Program-made: the position numbers and the translations under genes
Notes under the pieces: generated by a model
Seen by the model: the letters and a program-made list of their open reading frames with translations, nothing else
Told to the model about the DNA's origin: nothing
Databases searched by the model: none
Assembly: GCA_001464895.1 (NCBI GenBank)
Contig: LNEE01000034.1
Coordinates: 1-64,000, forward strand
Direction: 5' to 3'
DNA length: 64,000 nt
From: Betaproteobacteria bacterium Ga0077532
GTDB taxonomy: Bacteria; Pseudomonadota; Gammaproteobacteria; Burkholderiales; Ga0077523
Part shown: in pieces, positions 34,752-43,527 of the stretch
How positions within the stretch are numbered: position 1 is the stretch's first letter
How the letters are laid out: every line of letters starts with the position of its first letter

Positions 34752-35717
34752 ATGCGATCGACTCTTCTTCTCCTGCGGGGTCTGCCCCTGCCGCTGTGCG
34801 CCGGCGTCACGCAGGCCGCAGACCAGATCATCATCAACTCGATCACGACCTCGGCCAGGACCGAGCATATTCAGCGCACCAACGCCCCGGGCGCCGGATT
34901 GACCCTCGTCGGGCAGGACATCGATTCGGGCGTGGGCGTCGACTCCTACGCGAGCTTGGAACTGCGACACACGGCCTATCAGAGCTATTCGGGCTTCAAT
35001 GCCGTGCGGGTGGGCGTGCTGTCGGCGAACGGCTTGCCGGAGAATCGCTTCACCTCCGAGACTCGCTACGACGTGAATCTCACGACTGGGCTGGACAACG
35101 GCGGTGGGGGCTATCGCCTGTTCCTGGACTATGCGGTGTTTCCGGGTGCCGTCGGGCTGAGCACCGTCGCACCCCAAGGCGCCAGTGCCGGCTACTCGTT
35201 CCGGATCGACGCGACGTCGTACACCGGCAGCGAGCCGGACGTCGGCGAGTCGGGTGCCGTCCGCATCGAGAAGTTGGCAAACGGCACGACCGCCGAGACG
35301 ATCGACCAGATCTTCCTCGACGCCGGGACGCAGCGCGGCTCCGTAGACTTCGACGGCTTCCTGATCGGCACCCGCGAAACGCAGCCCTTCTTCGACACGG
35401 CCTACCTCGGGCAGTACGGATGGGACGAGACCGTCGAGAGCGCTTACGTGATGTCGGCCTTCGTCAGCATTCCCGGGTACGAGATTGGCGGATGGGCATC
35501 CATCGGGGATCCGTTCGCGCTGCAGGCCGATGCTGGTGCGGAGATCGAGAAGCACTTCCCGGCCGGCGCGCCGCCGTTCCGGATCCGCATGGAAGCAGTG
35601 GCGCCGATTCCGGAACCGGGGACCTGGGCGACGATGTCGCTGGGCTTTGCGCTGCTCGGGGTGTGCGTATGCCACCGTGAACGACACCGTCGCAACGGCG
35701 GCCTTCTGCGCGGATGA
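34752..35717 (+). CDS. PEP-CTERM sorting-domain protein
   Basis: The 321-residue protein has an N-terminal signal (STLLLLRGLPLPLCAGVTQA) and a C-terminal exosortase signal: PIPEPGTWATMSLGFALLG, a hydrophobic helix and a basic tail with CHRERHRR. The region in between is rich in Gly, Ser, Asp and aromatic residues and resembles no domain I can name. GGGAG precedes the ATG at suitable distance. Like the protein at 24428, it is presumably cleaved by an exosortase and released to the surface or matrix. Confidence 0.8.
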   Translation: MRSTLLLLRGLPLPLCAGVTQAADQIIINSITTSARTEHIQRTNAPGAGLTLVGQDIDSGVGVDSYASLELRHTAYQSYSGFNAVRVGVLSANGLPENRFTSETRYDVNLTTGLDNGGGGYRLFLDYAVFPGAVGLSTVAPQGASAGYSFRIDATSYTGSEPDVGESGAVRIEKLANGTTAETIDQIFLDAGTQRGSVDFDGFLIGTRETQPFFDTAYLGQYGWDETVESAYVMSAFVSIPGYEIGGWASIGDPFALQADAGAEIEKHFPAGAPPFRIRMEAVAPIPEPGTWATMSLGFALLGVCVCHRERHRRNGGLLRG

Positions 35718-35879
35718 CGCGAGGTACCGAGCTGCCATCGGCATCCGAATCGCGCCGATCGGGCCGCCGGGGCGTGGTCCGCGGGACCATGTGCGCTACG
35801 ATCCGGCCCGGATGTCGAACCGGATCGCGCAGCGATCGGCGACATCGTGCAGGTCATTCGATTCGGAGGGGAGATCACG

Positions 35880-36734
35880 ATGCGCGGCAATCCGGTGAAG
35901 GAAAAGCTCGCCCGCGGCGAGGCGAGTTTCGGGACGATGGCGTGGGAGTTCATGACGCCCGGACTGCCCCGCGTCTGCCAGGCGGCCGGCGCGGAGTTCC
36001 TGCTGCTCGACATGGAGCACAGCGGCGTCAGTCTCGAGACCATCAAGACGCAGATCGCGCTGACGGCAGGGCTCGACATCCTCCCGTTCGTGCGCGTGCC
36101 CACGGGTGCCTACCAGTACGTCGCCCGCGTGCTCGATGCGGGTGCGCTCGGCGTGATGGTGCCGATGGTCGAGACGGCCGGGCAGGCGCGTGAGATCGTG
36201 AAGTGGTCGCGCTATCCGCAGCAGGGGCGCCGCGGTGCGGCGTTCGGTGCCGCCCACGACGACTACCTGGGCGGCCCGGTCGTGGAGAAGATTGCGACGG
36301 CGCACGCGCGCACGTTGACCATCTGCCTCATCGAGACCGAGGTGGGGTTGAAGAACGTCGACGCCATCGCGGCCGTCGACGGCGTCGACTGCGTGTGGCT
36401 CGGGCACTTCGATCTCACCGACTTCCTCGGCATCCCCGCGCAGTTCGATCACCCGAAGTACGTGAAGGGCGTGGAGCGCATCGTCGCCGCCGCGCGCAGG
36501 CACGGCAAGGTCGCCGGCTTCATGGCGGCGGACGAGACGTGGGCGCGCGACTACTACGCGCGCGGCTTCCGCCTGATCGCCTACGGTATCGACACACTGA
36601 TCATGCAGAACGGCATCGGCGCCGGCATCCGGATGCTGCGCGGCCTCGCTGCGTCGGAGGCCGTGGCGCCGTCGGGTGACGGCAGGAAGTCGCCGAAGAA
36701 GTCCGGAAAGAAGTCCGCGAAGGGAAAGCAATGA
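35880..36734 (+). CDS. HpcH/HpaI-type class II aldolase
   Basis: The 284-residue protein has the (beta/alpha)8 fold of metal-dependent pyruvate aldolases: FLLLDMEHSGVSLETIKTQI, LPFVRVPTGAYQYVARVLDAGALGVMVPMV, a metal site in ICLIETEVGLKNVD and WLGHFDLTDFLG. Such enzymes cleave 4-hydroxy-2-oxo acids to pyruvate and an aldehyde. The C-terminus carries an unusual Lys/Ser-rich tail (KSPKKSGKKSAKGKQ) of low complexity. The start was placed at 35880 because a GGAGGGGAG element precedes it. It overlaps the hydratase gene by 4 bp, so the pair probably handles hydration and cleavage of 2-oxo acids together. Confidence 0.9.
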   Translation: MRGNPVKEKLARGEASFGTMAWEFMTPGLPRVCQAAGAEFLLLDMEHSGVSLETIKTQIALTAGLDILPFVRVPTGAYQYVARVLDAGALGVMVPMVETAGQAREIVKWSRYPQQGRRGAAFGAAHDDYLGGPVVEKIATAHARTLTICLIETEVGLKNVDAIAAVDGVDCVWLGHFDLTDFLGIPAQFDHPKYVKGVERIVAAARRHGKVAGFMAADETWARDYYARGFRLIAYGIDTLIMQNGIGAGIRMLRGLAASEAVAPSGDGRKSPKKSGKKSAKGKQ

Positions 36735-37534
36735 ACACGGCGCAGATCGATGAGGCCGCTGCACTGCTCGCGGAACATCGCCTCGCACGAAAGCCGCTCG
36801 ATGCGCTGCCGGTCACCATGCGGCCCGCGGACGAGGCCGAGGCGTACGCGGTGCAGGATGCGCTGCATGCACGCCTCGTGGCGTCGCTGGGCGCCGTGAC
36901 GGGTCACAAGATCGGCTGCACGACGAGCGTGATGCAGGCCTTTCTGAAGATCCCGAACCCGTGTGCGGGTGGCGTGTTCGCGCGGACGGTGCATGCGAGT
37001 CCGGCGATCGTGCCGCACGACGCATTCGTGCGCGTTGGGGTCGAGTGCGAGATCGTCGCGCGGCTTGCGATGCCGCTGCCCGCGCGCACGGCACCGTATG
37101 CGCGGGCCGAGGTCGCGGAGGCCGTCGGGGCGGTCATGGCCGGCATGGAGATCGTGGACGCGCGCTACGTCGACTACACGCGGCTCGACACGCCGACACT
37201 CATCGCCGATGACTTCTTCGATGCGGGTTGTGTGCTGGGCCCCGAGGTCACGGGTGTCCGCGACATCGATCTGTCGGCCGTGGCAGGCGTCACGTGGATC
37301 AATGGCGTCGAGGTCGGGCGCGGCCGCGGTGGCGACGTCATGGGGCATCCGTTCGAGGCGCTCGCCTGGCTCGCGAACAAGCGTTCGGAGCGCGGCCTCG
37401 GGATCGCGGCTGGCGAGTTCGTCTTTCTCGGCAGCGTCGTCGAGACCAAGTGGGTGGCGGCGGGCGACCATGTCGTGATGGAGATCGACCGCCTCGGTCG
37501 CATCGAGGCGCGTTTCCCGGGTCCAGCCGCCTGA
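36731..37534 (+). CDS. 2-keto-4-pentenoate hydratase family protein (FAH fold)
   Basis: The 267-residue protein matches MhpD/HpaH-type hydratases: VTGHKIGCTTSVMQAFLKI, FVRVGVECEIVARLAMPLP with two metal-binding Glu, MAGMEIVDARYVDY, and the C-terminal GEFVFLGSVVETKWVAAGDH. It would hydrate 2-oxo-4-enoates to 4-hydroxy-2-oxo acids, the substrate class of the aldolase encoded just before it. ATGA at 36731-36734 couples the two genes. The upstream part of such a meta-cleavage pathway is not in the window. Confidence 0.9.
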   Translation: MNTAQIDEAAALLAEHRLARKPLDALPVTMRPADEAEAYAVQDALHARLVASLGAVTGHKIGCTTSVMQAFLKIPNPCAGGVFARTVHASPAIVPHDAFVRVGVECEIVARLAMPLPARTAPYARAEVAEAVGAVMAGMEIVDARYVDYTRLDTPTLIADDFFDAGCVLGPEVTGVRDIDLSAVAGVTWINGVEVGRGRGGDVMGHPFEALAWLANKRSERGLGIAAGEFVFLGSVVETKWVAAGDHVVMEIDRLGRIEARFPGPAA

Positions 37535-37574
37535 CGCCACCTGCGTGCTGCCGCCGTGCCACGGCTGCGATGGG

Positions 37575-38147
37575 TCAGCGCGGCGTGCGCGGCCGGCGTC
37601 GCGGTGGCAGGTCGAGCGGCTTGAAGCCGCGCACCGCGACGCGCACCTTCGTCTTGCCGAGATGGATGAATCCCAGCCGGGCGGCAAGCGCCCGGGAGAC
37701 GTCGATGATGCGGCCGCGGATGAACGGTCCGCGGTCGGTGATCGTCGCGGTGACGACGCGCCCGTTCGCCAGGTTGGTGATGCTCACTTCGGTGCCCAGC
37801 GGCAGCGTGCGGTGCGCGGCGGTGCTGCCCGATGCATCGAACGGATGCCCGCTGGCGGTGCGGCGTCCGTGGAATCGCTGTCCGTAGTAGCTGGCGTAGC
37901 CGACCTCGCCTACCCCGTCGTCGGCGATGTCGGAGCCCGAGTCGGGTTCGTCCTGCGCGGCCGACGGAGGTACCCACGGCGCGGCAGTGCCATCGGGTTC
38001 CTCCATCGCGGGTTCCCACGGTTCGAGGTCCGTTCGCTCCACTTCCATGCCCCATGTCGACGGGGTGATCAGCGGCAGGCATAGCAACGCGGAAACGAGC
38101 GCCAGCATCAGCGGACCTGGCCGACGTCGTCGCGCGAAGATATTCAT
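37575..38147 (-). CDS. rlpA: RlpA-like septal ring lytic transglycosylase
   Basis: The 190-residue exported protein has an N-terminal membrane or signal segment (GPLMLALVSALLCLPLITP), an acidic Pro-rich linker, and a double-psi beta-barrel domain: GYASYYGQRFHGRRTASGHPF, HRTLPLGTEVSITNLANGR, and TDRGPFIRGRIIDVSRALA. The catalytic Asp of RlpA enzymes, which cleave naked glycan strands at the septum, corresponds to that in TDRGPF. There is no lipoprotein box and no C-terminal SPOR domain, so septal targeting may differ from the E. coli protein. Confidence 0.88.
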   Translation of the reverse strand: MNIFARRRRPGPLMLALVSALLCLPLITPSTWGMEVERTDLEPWEPAMEEPDGTAAPWVPPSAAQDEPDSGSDIADDGVGEVGYASYYGQRFHGRRTASGHPFDASGSTAAHRTLPLGTEVSITNLANGRVVTATITDRGPFIRGRIIDVSRALAARLGFIHLGKTKVRVAVRGFKPLDLPPRRRPRTPR

Positions 38148-38175
38148 CGGGGATATCGCCCGGGCCTGGAGACGC

Positions 38176-38200
38176 CGAGGCCCGCGCAGGGCGGGCCTCG
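38176..38200 (-). terminator. Perfect 10-bp hairpin between rlpA and the SMP-30 gene
   Basis: CGAGGCCCGC (38176-38185) and GCGGGCCTCG (38191-38200) form a perfect stem with a 5-nt loop, 26 bp after the stop of the minus-strand SMP-30 gene. There is no T-run, so it is a hairpin-type or Rho-assisted terminator at best. Confidence 0.5.
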
Positions 38201-38226
38201 ACGATGCCGTAGTGGCGGTGGCGCGA

Positions 38227-39372
38227 TCAGGTCAGCGTGCCGCCACGGGTTTCCACGTACACCGAGTAGAGCGACGTGGAGCCCGTCATGAAGAGGCGGT
38301 TGCGCTTGCTGCCGCCGAAGCAGACGTTCGAGATGATCTCGGGCATGCGGATCATGCCGATGCGCGTTCCATCCGGTGCGAACACGTGGACGCCGTCGTA
38401 GCCGTCACCCACCCATCCCATGCCAGCCCAGACGTTGCCGTCCTCGTCGCAGCGAAGACCGTCGGCGAAACCGACCTTGCCGTTCATCTCCATGCTGGCG
38501 AACACGCGACCGTTCTTCAGGCGCTTGCCATCGACGTCGTACACCCAGATCACGCTCTTCGCCTCGGCGTAGTGCGATATGCCGGTGTCGGCGACGTACA
38601 CCTTCTTGAAGTCGGGCGAGAAGCACAGGCCGTTCGGCTTGAAGGGCTCGTCGGCCACCTTCTGGACCTTGCCGGGGCCATCGCAGCGGTAGATGGCTTC
38701 CTTCTGGATCGGCTGCGGGCTGCCCGTGTTCAGGCGGACGCCCTCGTAGTTCATCAGGCCGCCGTAGCCGGGGTCCGTGAAGAAGAGCCAGCCGTCCGGA
38801 TGCGCCATGCCGTCGTTCGGGGCGTTGAATTCCTTCCCGTTGTCGGCCTTGTCGGCGAGGATCGTGTAGGTGCCATCCAGTTCGTAGCGGGCGACGCGAC
38901 GCGTGCCGTGCTCGAAGGCGATCTGGCGACCCTGGTAGTCGAACGTGTTGCCGTTCGAGTTGTTGGCGGGGTAGCGGAACTGGCGGGAGACGTGCCCGTC
39001 CTCCTCGATCCAGCGCAGTTGCTCGTTGTTCGGGATGTCGCTCCAGATCAGGTAGCGGCCCACGCCGTTCCAGGCCGGGCCCTCGGCCCACATCGTGCCG
39101 CGGTAGAGGCGCACGATCGGCGTGTTGCCGAGCTTGTACTTGAAGCGCTTGTCGAGAACGATGACGTCGGGGTTGGGGTACCGGGCGATCGGACCGTCCG
39201 GATCGTACTGGTCGATGAAGTTCCGCGCGAAGGCCTCGGGCGCCATCGCGGTCAGAGCGGCCAGGCCCGTCACCTTGCTGAGAAACCCGCGGCGGGTCTC
39301 CACGGTCGGCACCTTCGCGGCTGCCACTGGCTTGGACAGGTCGACGAACTCATGCTGGTGAACACGTTCCAT
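38227..39372 (-). CDS. Tat-exported SMP-30/gluconolactonase-like beta-propeller protein
   Basis: The 381-residue protein has a twin-arginine leader (ETRRGFLSKVTGLAALTAM). The mature domain shows SMP-30/regucalcin blocks: LYRGTMWAEGPAWNGVGRYLIWSDIPNN with the metal-binding Glu, FNAPNDGMAHPDGWLFFTDPGYG, PFKPNGLCFSPDFKKVYVADTG and GFADGLRCDEDGNVWAG, which supplies the catalytic Asp. It is a candidate periplasmic lactonase. The ATG at 39372 follows a strong GGAGGAG. It is divergently transcribed from the EamA transporter, and a shared promoter region of about 190 bp lies between. Confidence 0.88.
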   Translation of the reverse strand: MERVHQHEFVDLSKPVAAAKVPTVETRRGFLSKVTGLAALTAMAPEAFARNFIDQYDPDGPIARYPNPDVIVLDKRFKYKLGNTPIVRLYRGTMWAEGPAWNGVGRYLIWSDIPNNEQLRWIEEDGHVSRQFRYPANNSNGNTFDYQGRQIAFEHGTRRVARYELDGTYTILADKADNGKEFNAPNDGMAHPDGWLFFTDPGYGGLMNYEGVRLNTGSPQPIQKEAIYRCDGPGKVQKVADEPFKPNGLCFSPDFKKVYVADTGISHYAEAKSVIWVYDVDGKRLKNGRVFASMEMNGKVGFADGLRCDEDGNVWAGMGWVGDGYDGVHVFAPDGTRIGMIRMPEIISNVCFGGSKRNRLFMTGSTSLYSVYVETRGGTLT

Positions 39373-39563
39373 TTTTCTTTCTCCTCCTGCGAGTGTTGGC
39401 GTGTCGTTCGGGATCGCGCGGTCCCCATGGGGCGCGCGCAGCGCAGGATACCTCACGAACGACACGCAGTTGCATCTGTGTCGGTCGCGAGAACCCCGAG
39501 GCCGCGGGGCTCGCGTCGTGCTGCGCTGCGGAAAGACGGAGTCGATCCGCTACACTGCCGTCG

Positions 39564-40490
39564 ATGACACAGGCTCCGGACATCGGTGAAGACGATCGCG
39601 TCGCGCGCAGGGGAGTGAACCCGCGGGCCGTCCTGATGGTACTCGCCATGGCGCTCTGTTTCACCGTGCTGGAAACCACGGCCAAGTGGTTGAGCCAGAC
39701 CTACCCCGTGCCGATGGTCGTGTGGGCGCGCTACGCGGGTCACGTCGGGCTGATGGTGGTGCTGTTCCTGCCCTCGATGGGTACGCGCCTCGTGCGCACC
39801 GTGCAGCCCACGAGCCAACTGGCGCGCGCCACGCTCATGCTCGGCTCGACGCTGTGCAATTTCGGCGCGATCAGCTTCCTCCCGCTGGCCGAGGTGAAGG
39901 CGATCAGTTTCGTGTCGCCTCTGCTGGTCACCGTCTTCGCGGTGTGGCTCCTGAAGGAGGGTGTGTCGCTCAGCCGATGGATCGCGATCCTCGTCGGCTT
40001 CGGCGGCACGCTCTTCATCGTGCGACCCGGCAGCGCCATGCTGAATCCCGCCGTGTTCCTCGCGCTCGGTTCGGCCTTCTGCTACAGCCTCTATCAGATC
40101 CTCACCCGGCGCATCAGTGGTGGCGACGGTCCGATCACCGCGCTGTTCTACACCGCCTTCGTCGGCTTCGTGTTCATGTCGTTCATGCTGCCGCACACGT
40201 GGAAGACGCCGGAGCTCGTGCACCTGCCGATCTTCCTGCTGCTGGGCGCCGCGGGGATGGGCGGCCACTACCTGCTAATCAAGGCCCTCGAGATCGAGCG
40301 CGCCTCGGCGCTCTCGCCGTTCGGCTATACGCAGCTCCTGTGGATCAGCCTGGCGGGCTATCTCGTGTTCAACGACGTGCCCGACCTGCATTCGCTGATC
40401 GGGATGGCCGTCATCGTGGCGAGCGGACTGTACGTGGCCTGGGGCCATCGCTACGTGAAGGACGAGGAGCCCGAGAGCGCGATCGAGTAG
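39564..40490 (+). CDS. DMT-superfamily (EamA) transporter
   Basis: The 308-residue inner-membrane protein has ten hydrophobic segments in two EamA repeats. The first includes TVLETTAKWLSQTYPVPMVVWARY and FLPLAEVKAISFVSPLLVTVFAVWLLKE. The second includes CYSLYQILTRRISGG, ALSPFGYTQLLWISLAGYLVFND and LIGMAVIVASGLYV. Family members export amino acids, metabolites or riboflavin; the substrate here is unknown. It stands alone, with a PNPOx-fold gene convergent downstream. Confidence 0.9.
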   Translation: MTQAPDIGEDDRVARRGVNPRAVLMVLAMALCFTVLETTAKWLSQTYPVPMVVWARYAGHVGLMVVLFLPSMGTRLVRTVQPTSQLARATLMLGSTLCNFGAISFLPLAEVKAISFVSPLLVTVFAVWLLKEGVSLSRWIAILVGFGGTLFIVRPGSAMLNPAVFLALGSAFCYSLYQILTRRISGGDGPITALFYTAFVGFVFMSFMLPHTWKTPELVHLPIFLLLGAAGMGGHYLLIKALEIERASALSPFGYTQLLWISLAGYLVFNDVPDLHSLIGMAVIVASGLYVAWGHRYVKDEEPESAIE

Positions 40491-40512
40491 CGTGGTTGCT
40501 CGATGCCCGGGG

Positions 40513-41166
40513 TCAGCGCCGCCAGCGCTTCACGTTCGCGGGGACAGGCGTGTCGGCGGCGAGGCGCGGATCGGGGATGGGCTTCCCGGCCTTCAGCGTC
40601 AGCGGGATCACGCCAGCCCAGATGGGCAGCGCGTAGTCCGGCTCGTCGTCGCCGGGCGGGCCGGTGCGTACCTTCGCGGAGGCTTCCTCGATCGGGATCT
40701 GCAGGACCGCCGTGGCGTTCACCTCCTTGCGCTTGATCGGCCGGAGTTCGGCCCAGCGTCCACGGAGGATCTGTTCGGAGATCACCTCCATCGCGTGCAC
40801 CTTGCGATCGGCCGGGACGACCTCCGCGCGCCCGAGCAGCATCACCGAGCGGTAGTTCATGGAGCTGTGGAATCCCGATCGTGCGAGCACAAGACCATCG
40901 AGATGGGTCACGGTGATGCACACCGGTACTCCCTGTGCGAGGGCGCCGAGCGTGCGGCTCACGGCAGATCCGTGCACGTAGATGAGCCGCTCCTCCCGAC
41001 CGTAGGCCGTCGGGACGACGTACGGCTGGCCGTCGGCCACGAAACCGAGATGGCACAGGAAGCCGGCATCGAGAATGGCCGCCACCGTGTCGAAGTCGTA
41101 ACTGCCGCGCTTCGGCATACGACGGACGGTGGTGCGGGGTGTCTTCAGGGACGTGACGGGCGACAT
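40513..41166 (-). CDS. Pyridoxamine 5'-phosphate oxidase-fold protein
   Basis: The 217-residue protein has a split-barrel flavin or F420-binding fold: LDAGFLCHLGFVADGQPYVVPTAYG, YVHGSAVSRTLGALAQGVPVCITVTHLDGLVLARS, and FHSSMNYRSVMLLGRAEVV. These match the family typically annotated as PNPOx-like or nitroimidazole-resistance-like (NimA) proteins, which bind FMN. A vitamin B6 role is not implied. GGAG lies 6 nt upstream of the ATG. The next 390 bp contain the candidate small RNA on the opposite strand. Confidence 0.85.
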   Translation of the reverse strand: MSPVTSLKTPRTTVRRMPKRGSYDFDTVAAILDAGFLCHLGFVADGQPYVVPTAYGREERLIYVHGSAVSRTLGALAQGVPVCITVTHLDGLVLARSGFHSSMNYRSVMLLGRAEVVPADRKVHAMEVISEQILRGRWAELRPIKRKEVNATAVLQIPIEEASAKVRTGPPGDDEPDYALPIWAGVIPLTLKAGKPIPDPRLAADTPVPANVKRWRR

Positions 41167-41342
41167 GTAGGACTCCGGTTCGGTGATCAGCGAACGATAG
41201 CGGCAACCGGACGGCGGGTGTACGGTCTTACCGCGTAGTCGCGAAACTTGGCATCAAGCGCCCGGCGAGCCTCGAATATTTGCCGAACGCCCCTATGAAT
41301 TTCCGTTGGACTTGGTAAGCTTTTGAAACTGTTGCGAAGAAT

Positions 41343-41454
41343 ATTTGCGGTTGGGCCCTCAAGCGTGAGCCGGCCGGGCCGCAAATAAAAGCAGGTCTCC
41401 TCCCCCCGCTAGGGGGTTTCGAAGGGCAGCCCCTTAAAGGCTGCCCTTTTTTTT
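41343..41454 (+). ncRNA. Candidate small RNA: 5' stem, CU-rich segment, C/G hairpin, intrinsic terminator
   Basis: Three structures stand in series in DNA with no coding frame. ATTTGCGG (41343-41350) pairs exactly with CCGCAAAT (41379-41386) around an inner CTCA/TGAG stem. A single-stranded linker with TCTCCTCCCC follows (about 41396-41404), then CCCCC-GCTA-GGGGG (41403-41416), and then a canonical terminator on the plus strand. No plus-strand gene lies upstream to which this terminator could belong: the nearest upstream gene is on the minus strand. The CCUCC-type linker is complementary to Shine-Dalgarno sequences, as in known CU-rich regulatory RNAs. The exact 5' end and promoter are not resolved; AATATTTGC is repeated at 41275 and 41340. 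It faces the regBA operon tail to tail. Confidence 0.5.
41422..41454 (+). terminator. Strong Rho-independent terminator on the plus strand
   Basis: AAGGGCAGCC (41422-41431) pairs perfectly with GGCTGCCCTT (41439-41448), with a 7-nt loop, ending in a run of eight T (41447-41454). On the minus strand there is no T-run after the stem, so it serves plus-strand transcription, that is, the candidate small RNA. Confidence 0.85.
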
Positions 41455-41560
41455 GTCCTGATTTTCGTCCCGCTTCTCGGAGCAGCGCTCACCCGGACGT
41501 CCGCGTTTCGATTTTCTCTCGGTATTTCAGGAGGTTCTGCTCTCTCGGGGCCGCTCCGAC

Positions 41561-42118
41561 CTACTCGCGGGGGGCGTGCTTGCCGAGCTTCCGCTGCAGG
41601 GTGCGACGGTGCATGCCGAGCGCACGGGCGGTCGCGGAAATGTTGCCGTCGTTCTCGCCCAGCACCCGCTGGATGTGCTCCCACTCCAGCCGATCCACCG
41701 ACAGCGGGCGGGCAGCTTCTTCGAGGGTGAGCATCGGCGAGGCATCGCCGAAGGCGGCCACGATCTGGTCGGCGTCGGCCGGTTTCGCCAGGTAGTGCGT
41801 CGCACCGAGCTTCATGGCGCTCACCGCCGTGGCGATGCTCGCGTACCCGGTGAGCACCACGATCCGGGCGTCTGGCGACTGTCGCCGCAATGCCTCGACC
41901 AGTTCCAGCCCAGATGCCCCTGGCATCCGGAGGTCCACCACCGCATGACTCGGGGGCGATTCCGACGCGAGGCGGAGCGCGTCCGGTACATCGGCTGCGG
42001 TCCGCACCTCGAAGCCCCGCCGCGTGAGCGCTCGCGCCAGCACGGTTCGAAACGTGTCGTCGTCGTCCACGAGCAAAAGCCAGCCGGGAGACGAGTCCGT
42101 CGAATGGGATGCAGTCAT
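41561..42118 (-). CDS. regA: RegA/PrrA-type response regulator
   Basis: The 185-residue regulator has an N-terminal receiver (LLLVDDDDTFRTVLARAL; phospho-acceptor Asp62 in AVVDLRMPGASG; conserved Thr and Lys in VLTGYAS and LAKPAD) and a C-terminal Fis-type helix-turn-helix: NISATARALGMHRRTLQRKL, the hallmark of RegA/PrrA/ActR/RoxR proteins. There is no sigma-54 ATPase domain. These regulators control redox-linked operons such as oxidases, carbon fixation and photosynthesis. Its start overlaps the stop of the kinase gene by one base (TGATG). Confidence 0.92.
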   Translation of the reverse strand: MTASHSTDSSPGWLLLVDDDDTFRTVLARALTRRGFEVRTAADVPDALRLASESPPSHAVVDLRMPGASGLELVEALRRQSPDARIVVLTGYASIATAVSAMKLGATHYLAKPADADQIVAAFGDASPMLTLEEAARPLSVDRLEWEHIQRVLGENDGNISATARALGMHRRTLQRKLGKHAPRE

Positions 42119-43434
42119 CACGCAGCCAGGGCGGAAAGGGGCAGTTCGATCCGGGTGCAGGCGCCACCAACCGCGCGGTTGGTCAGGGTGACCCGCCCGC
42201 CGAAACGTTCGAGTGCCGCATTGGCGATGAGCAGGCCGACGCCGTGGCCCTCCGGTTTCGTCGTGACCGGGAGGCGGCCCACTCTCGACAGCGTGTCCGG
42301 TTCCAGCCCGGCGCCGCGGTCGCGAATCTCGACGGTGAGCTGATCGGCTGTCCAGGAGCCTTGCATCTCGATCCCTTCGCCTGATGCATCGGCGGCGTTG
42401 TTGAGCAGCGTCACGAGCGTGTGTCCGAGGGTGCGCTCGGCCAGGATCCGTGGCGGCGGCATCGATCCGTCGAGGTGCAACGACAGCGGGATGCCGGGGC
42501 GCTGCACGCGCCACGATTCCACCGTCGCAGCGAGGAAGGTGTCGATGCCTTCGGCGCGCCCGTCCTCGCCGCGCGTCTGGCCGGCCGCGGCGACGAGGTC
42601 CGAAATGATCGACTTGCACTGGTCCACCTGCTCACGTACCCGGCGCAGCTCAGCACCGAGGTCCGGGTCGTTCCGGAAATCGTGCTCGAGATCGCGCAGG
42701 AGGACGGCCATCGTTCCCAACGGGGTTCCGAGCTGGTGCGCCGCGCCCGCGGCGAGCGTGCCGAGTGCGAGTACGTGCTGATCACGAAGCGCCCGTTCCC
42801 GCGCCGCCGCGAGCTCGCTGTCCCGCTCGCGCAGGGAGCCCGCCATTCGAACGACGAACCACGCGATCACGCCTGCCGACAGCACGAAGCTCACCCACAT
42901 CCCGAGCACGTGCAACCCGAAACCGTCGTCGTTGCCGTGGTGCACGTGAGGCAGCGGCACGTGGAAGAACCCGAGGAGGGTGTAGCAGACGAAGGTGACC
43001 GCCGCCATCGTCCAGGCGTGTCGCGGCGGCATGACGGTGGCGGCGATGACGAGCGGCAGAAGGAAGAGCGAGACGAACGGATTCGACCAGCCACCGGTGA
43101 AATAGAGAACTCCCGCGAGGAATCCCGTGTCCGCCAGCAGTTGGGCCAGCACCTCGCGCGGGCGCACCGGCCACGGGCGGGAGATGCGCCACCGCGTGAA
43201 GCCGTTCAGCGCGACTGCAGCGAGGACGACCACCGTGAGCGGAGTGATGGGGAGGTCGATCTCGAACGAGAACTGGACGATCGCGATGGCCCCCGCCATG
43301 GTCGCGAGGGCGATCCAGCGAAGCAGCACGAGCCGGCGCAGATGCCGCCGGTCCGGGGCGTCGTCCGCGGCCGTACCAGCGGGCGGGGCGGTGGCCAGGG
43401 GGACGGTGGGAAGAGGGGCATGCGGGTTCGACAT
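42118..43434 (-). CDS. regB: RegB/PrrB-type redox sensor histidine kinase
   Basis: The 438-residue kinase has six membrane helices (residues about 35-200). The quinone-binding heptapeptide GGWSNPF is at 114-120. The H-box AAGAAHQLGTPLGTMAVLL has His233, and the redox-active Cys is at 273 in VDQCKSIISDL. ATPase motifs follow (LLNNAADAS, DRGAGL, GHGVGLLIANAAL). These three signatures together define RegB. It senses ubiquinone redox state and oxygen through disulfide formation at the Cys and phosphorylates RegA, encoded next. The pair forms an operon that starts just after a repeat array. Confidence 0.94.
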   Translation of the reverse strand: MSNPHAPLPTVPLATAPPAGTAADDAPDRRHLRRLVLLRWIALATMAGAIAIVQFSFEIDLPITPLTVVVLAAVALNGFTRWRISRPWPVRPREVLAQLLADTGFLAGVLYFTGGWSNPFVSLFLLPLVIAATVMPPRHAWTMAAVTFVCYTLLGFFHVPLPHVHHGNDDGFGLHVLGMWVSFVLSAGVIAWFVVRMAGSLRERDSELAAARERALRDQHVLALGTLAAGAAHQLGTPLGTMAVLLRDLEHDFRNDPDLGAELRRVREQVDQCKSIISDLVAAAGQTRGEDGRAEGIDTFLAATVESWRVQRPGIPLSLHLDGSMPPPRILAERTLGHTLVTLLNNAADASGEGIEMQGSWTADQLTVEIRDRGAGLEPDTLSRVGRLPVTTKPEGHGVGLLIANAALERFGGRVTLTNRAVGGACTRIELPLSALAA

Positions 43435-43527
43435 CCGACGATTTTACCGGCCGTGCTTCCACTGCGCCCCTGCGACAACTTGTCGCACCGCGCATTCGCT
43501 GTGGTCAACCTACAGCGCGATGCGTCT

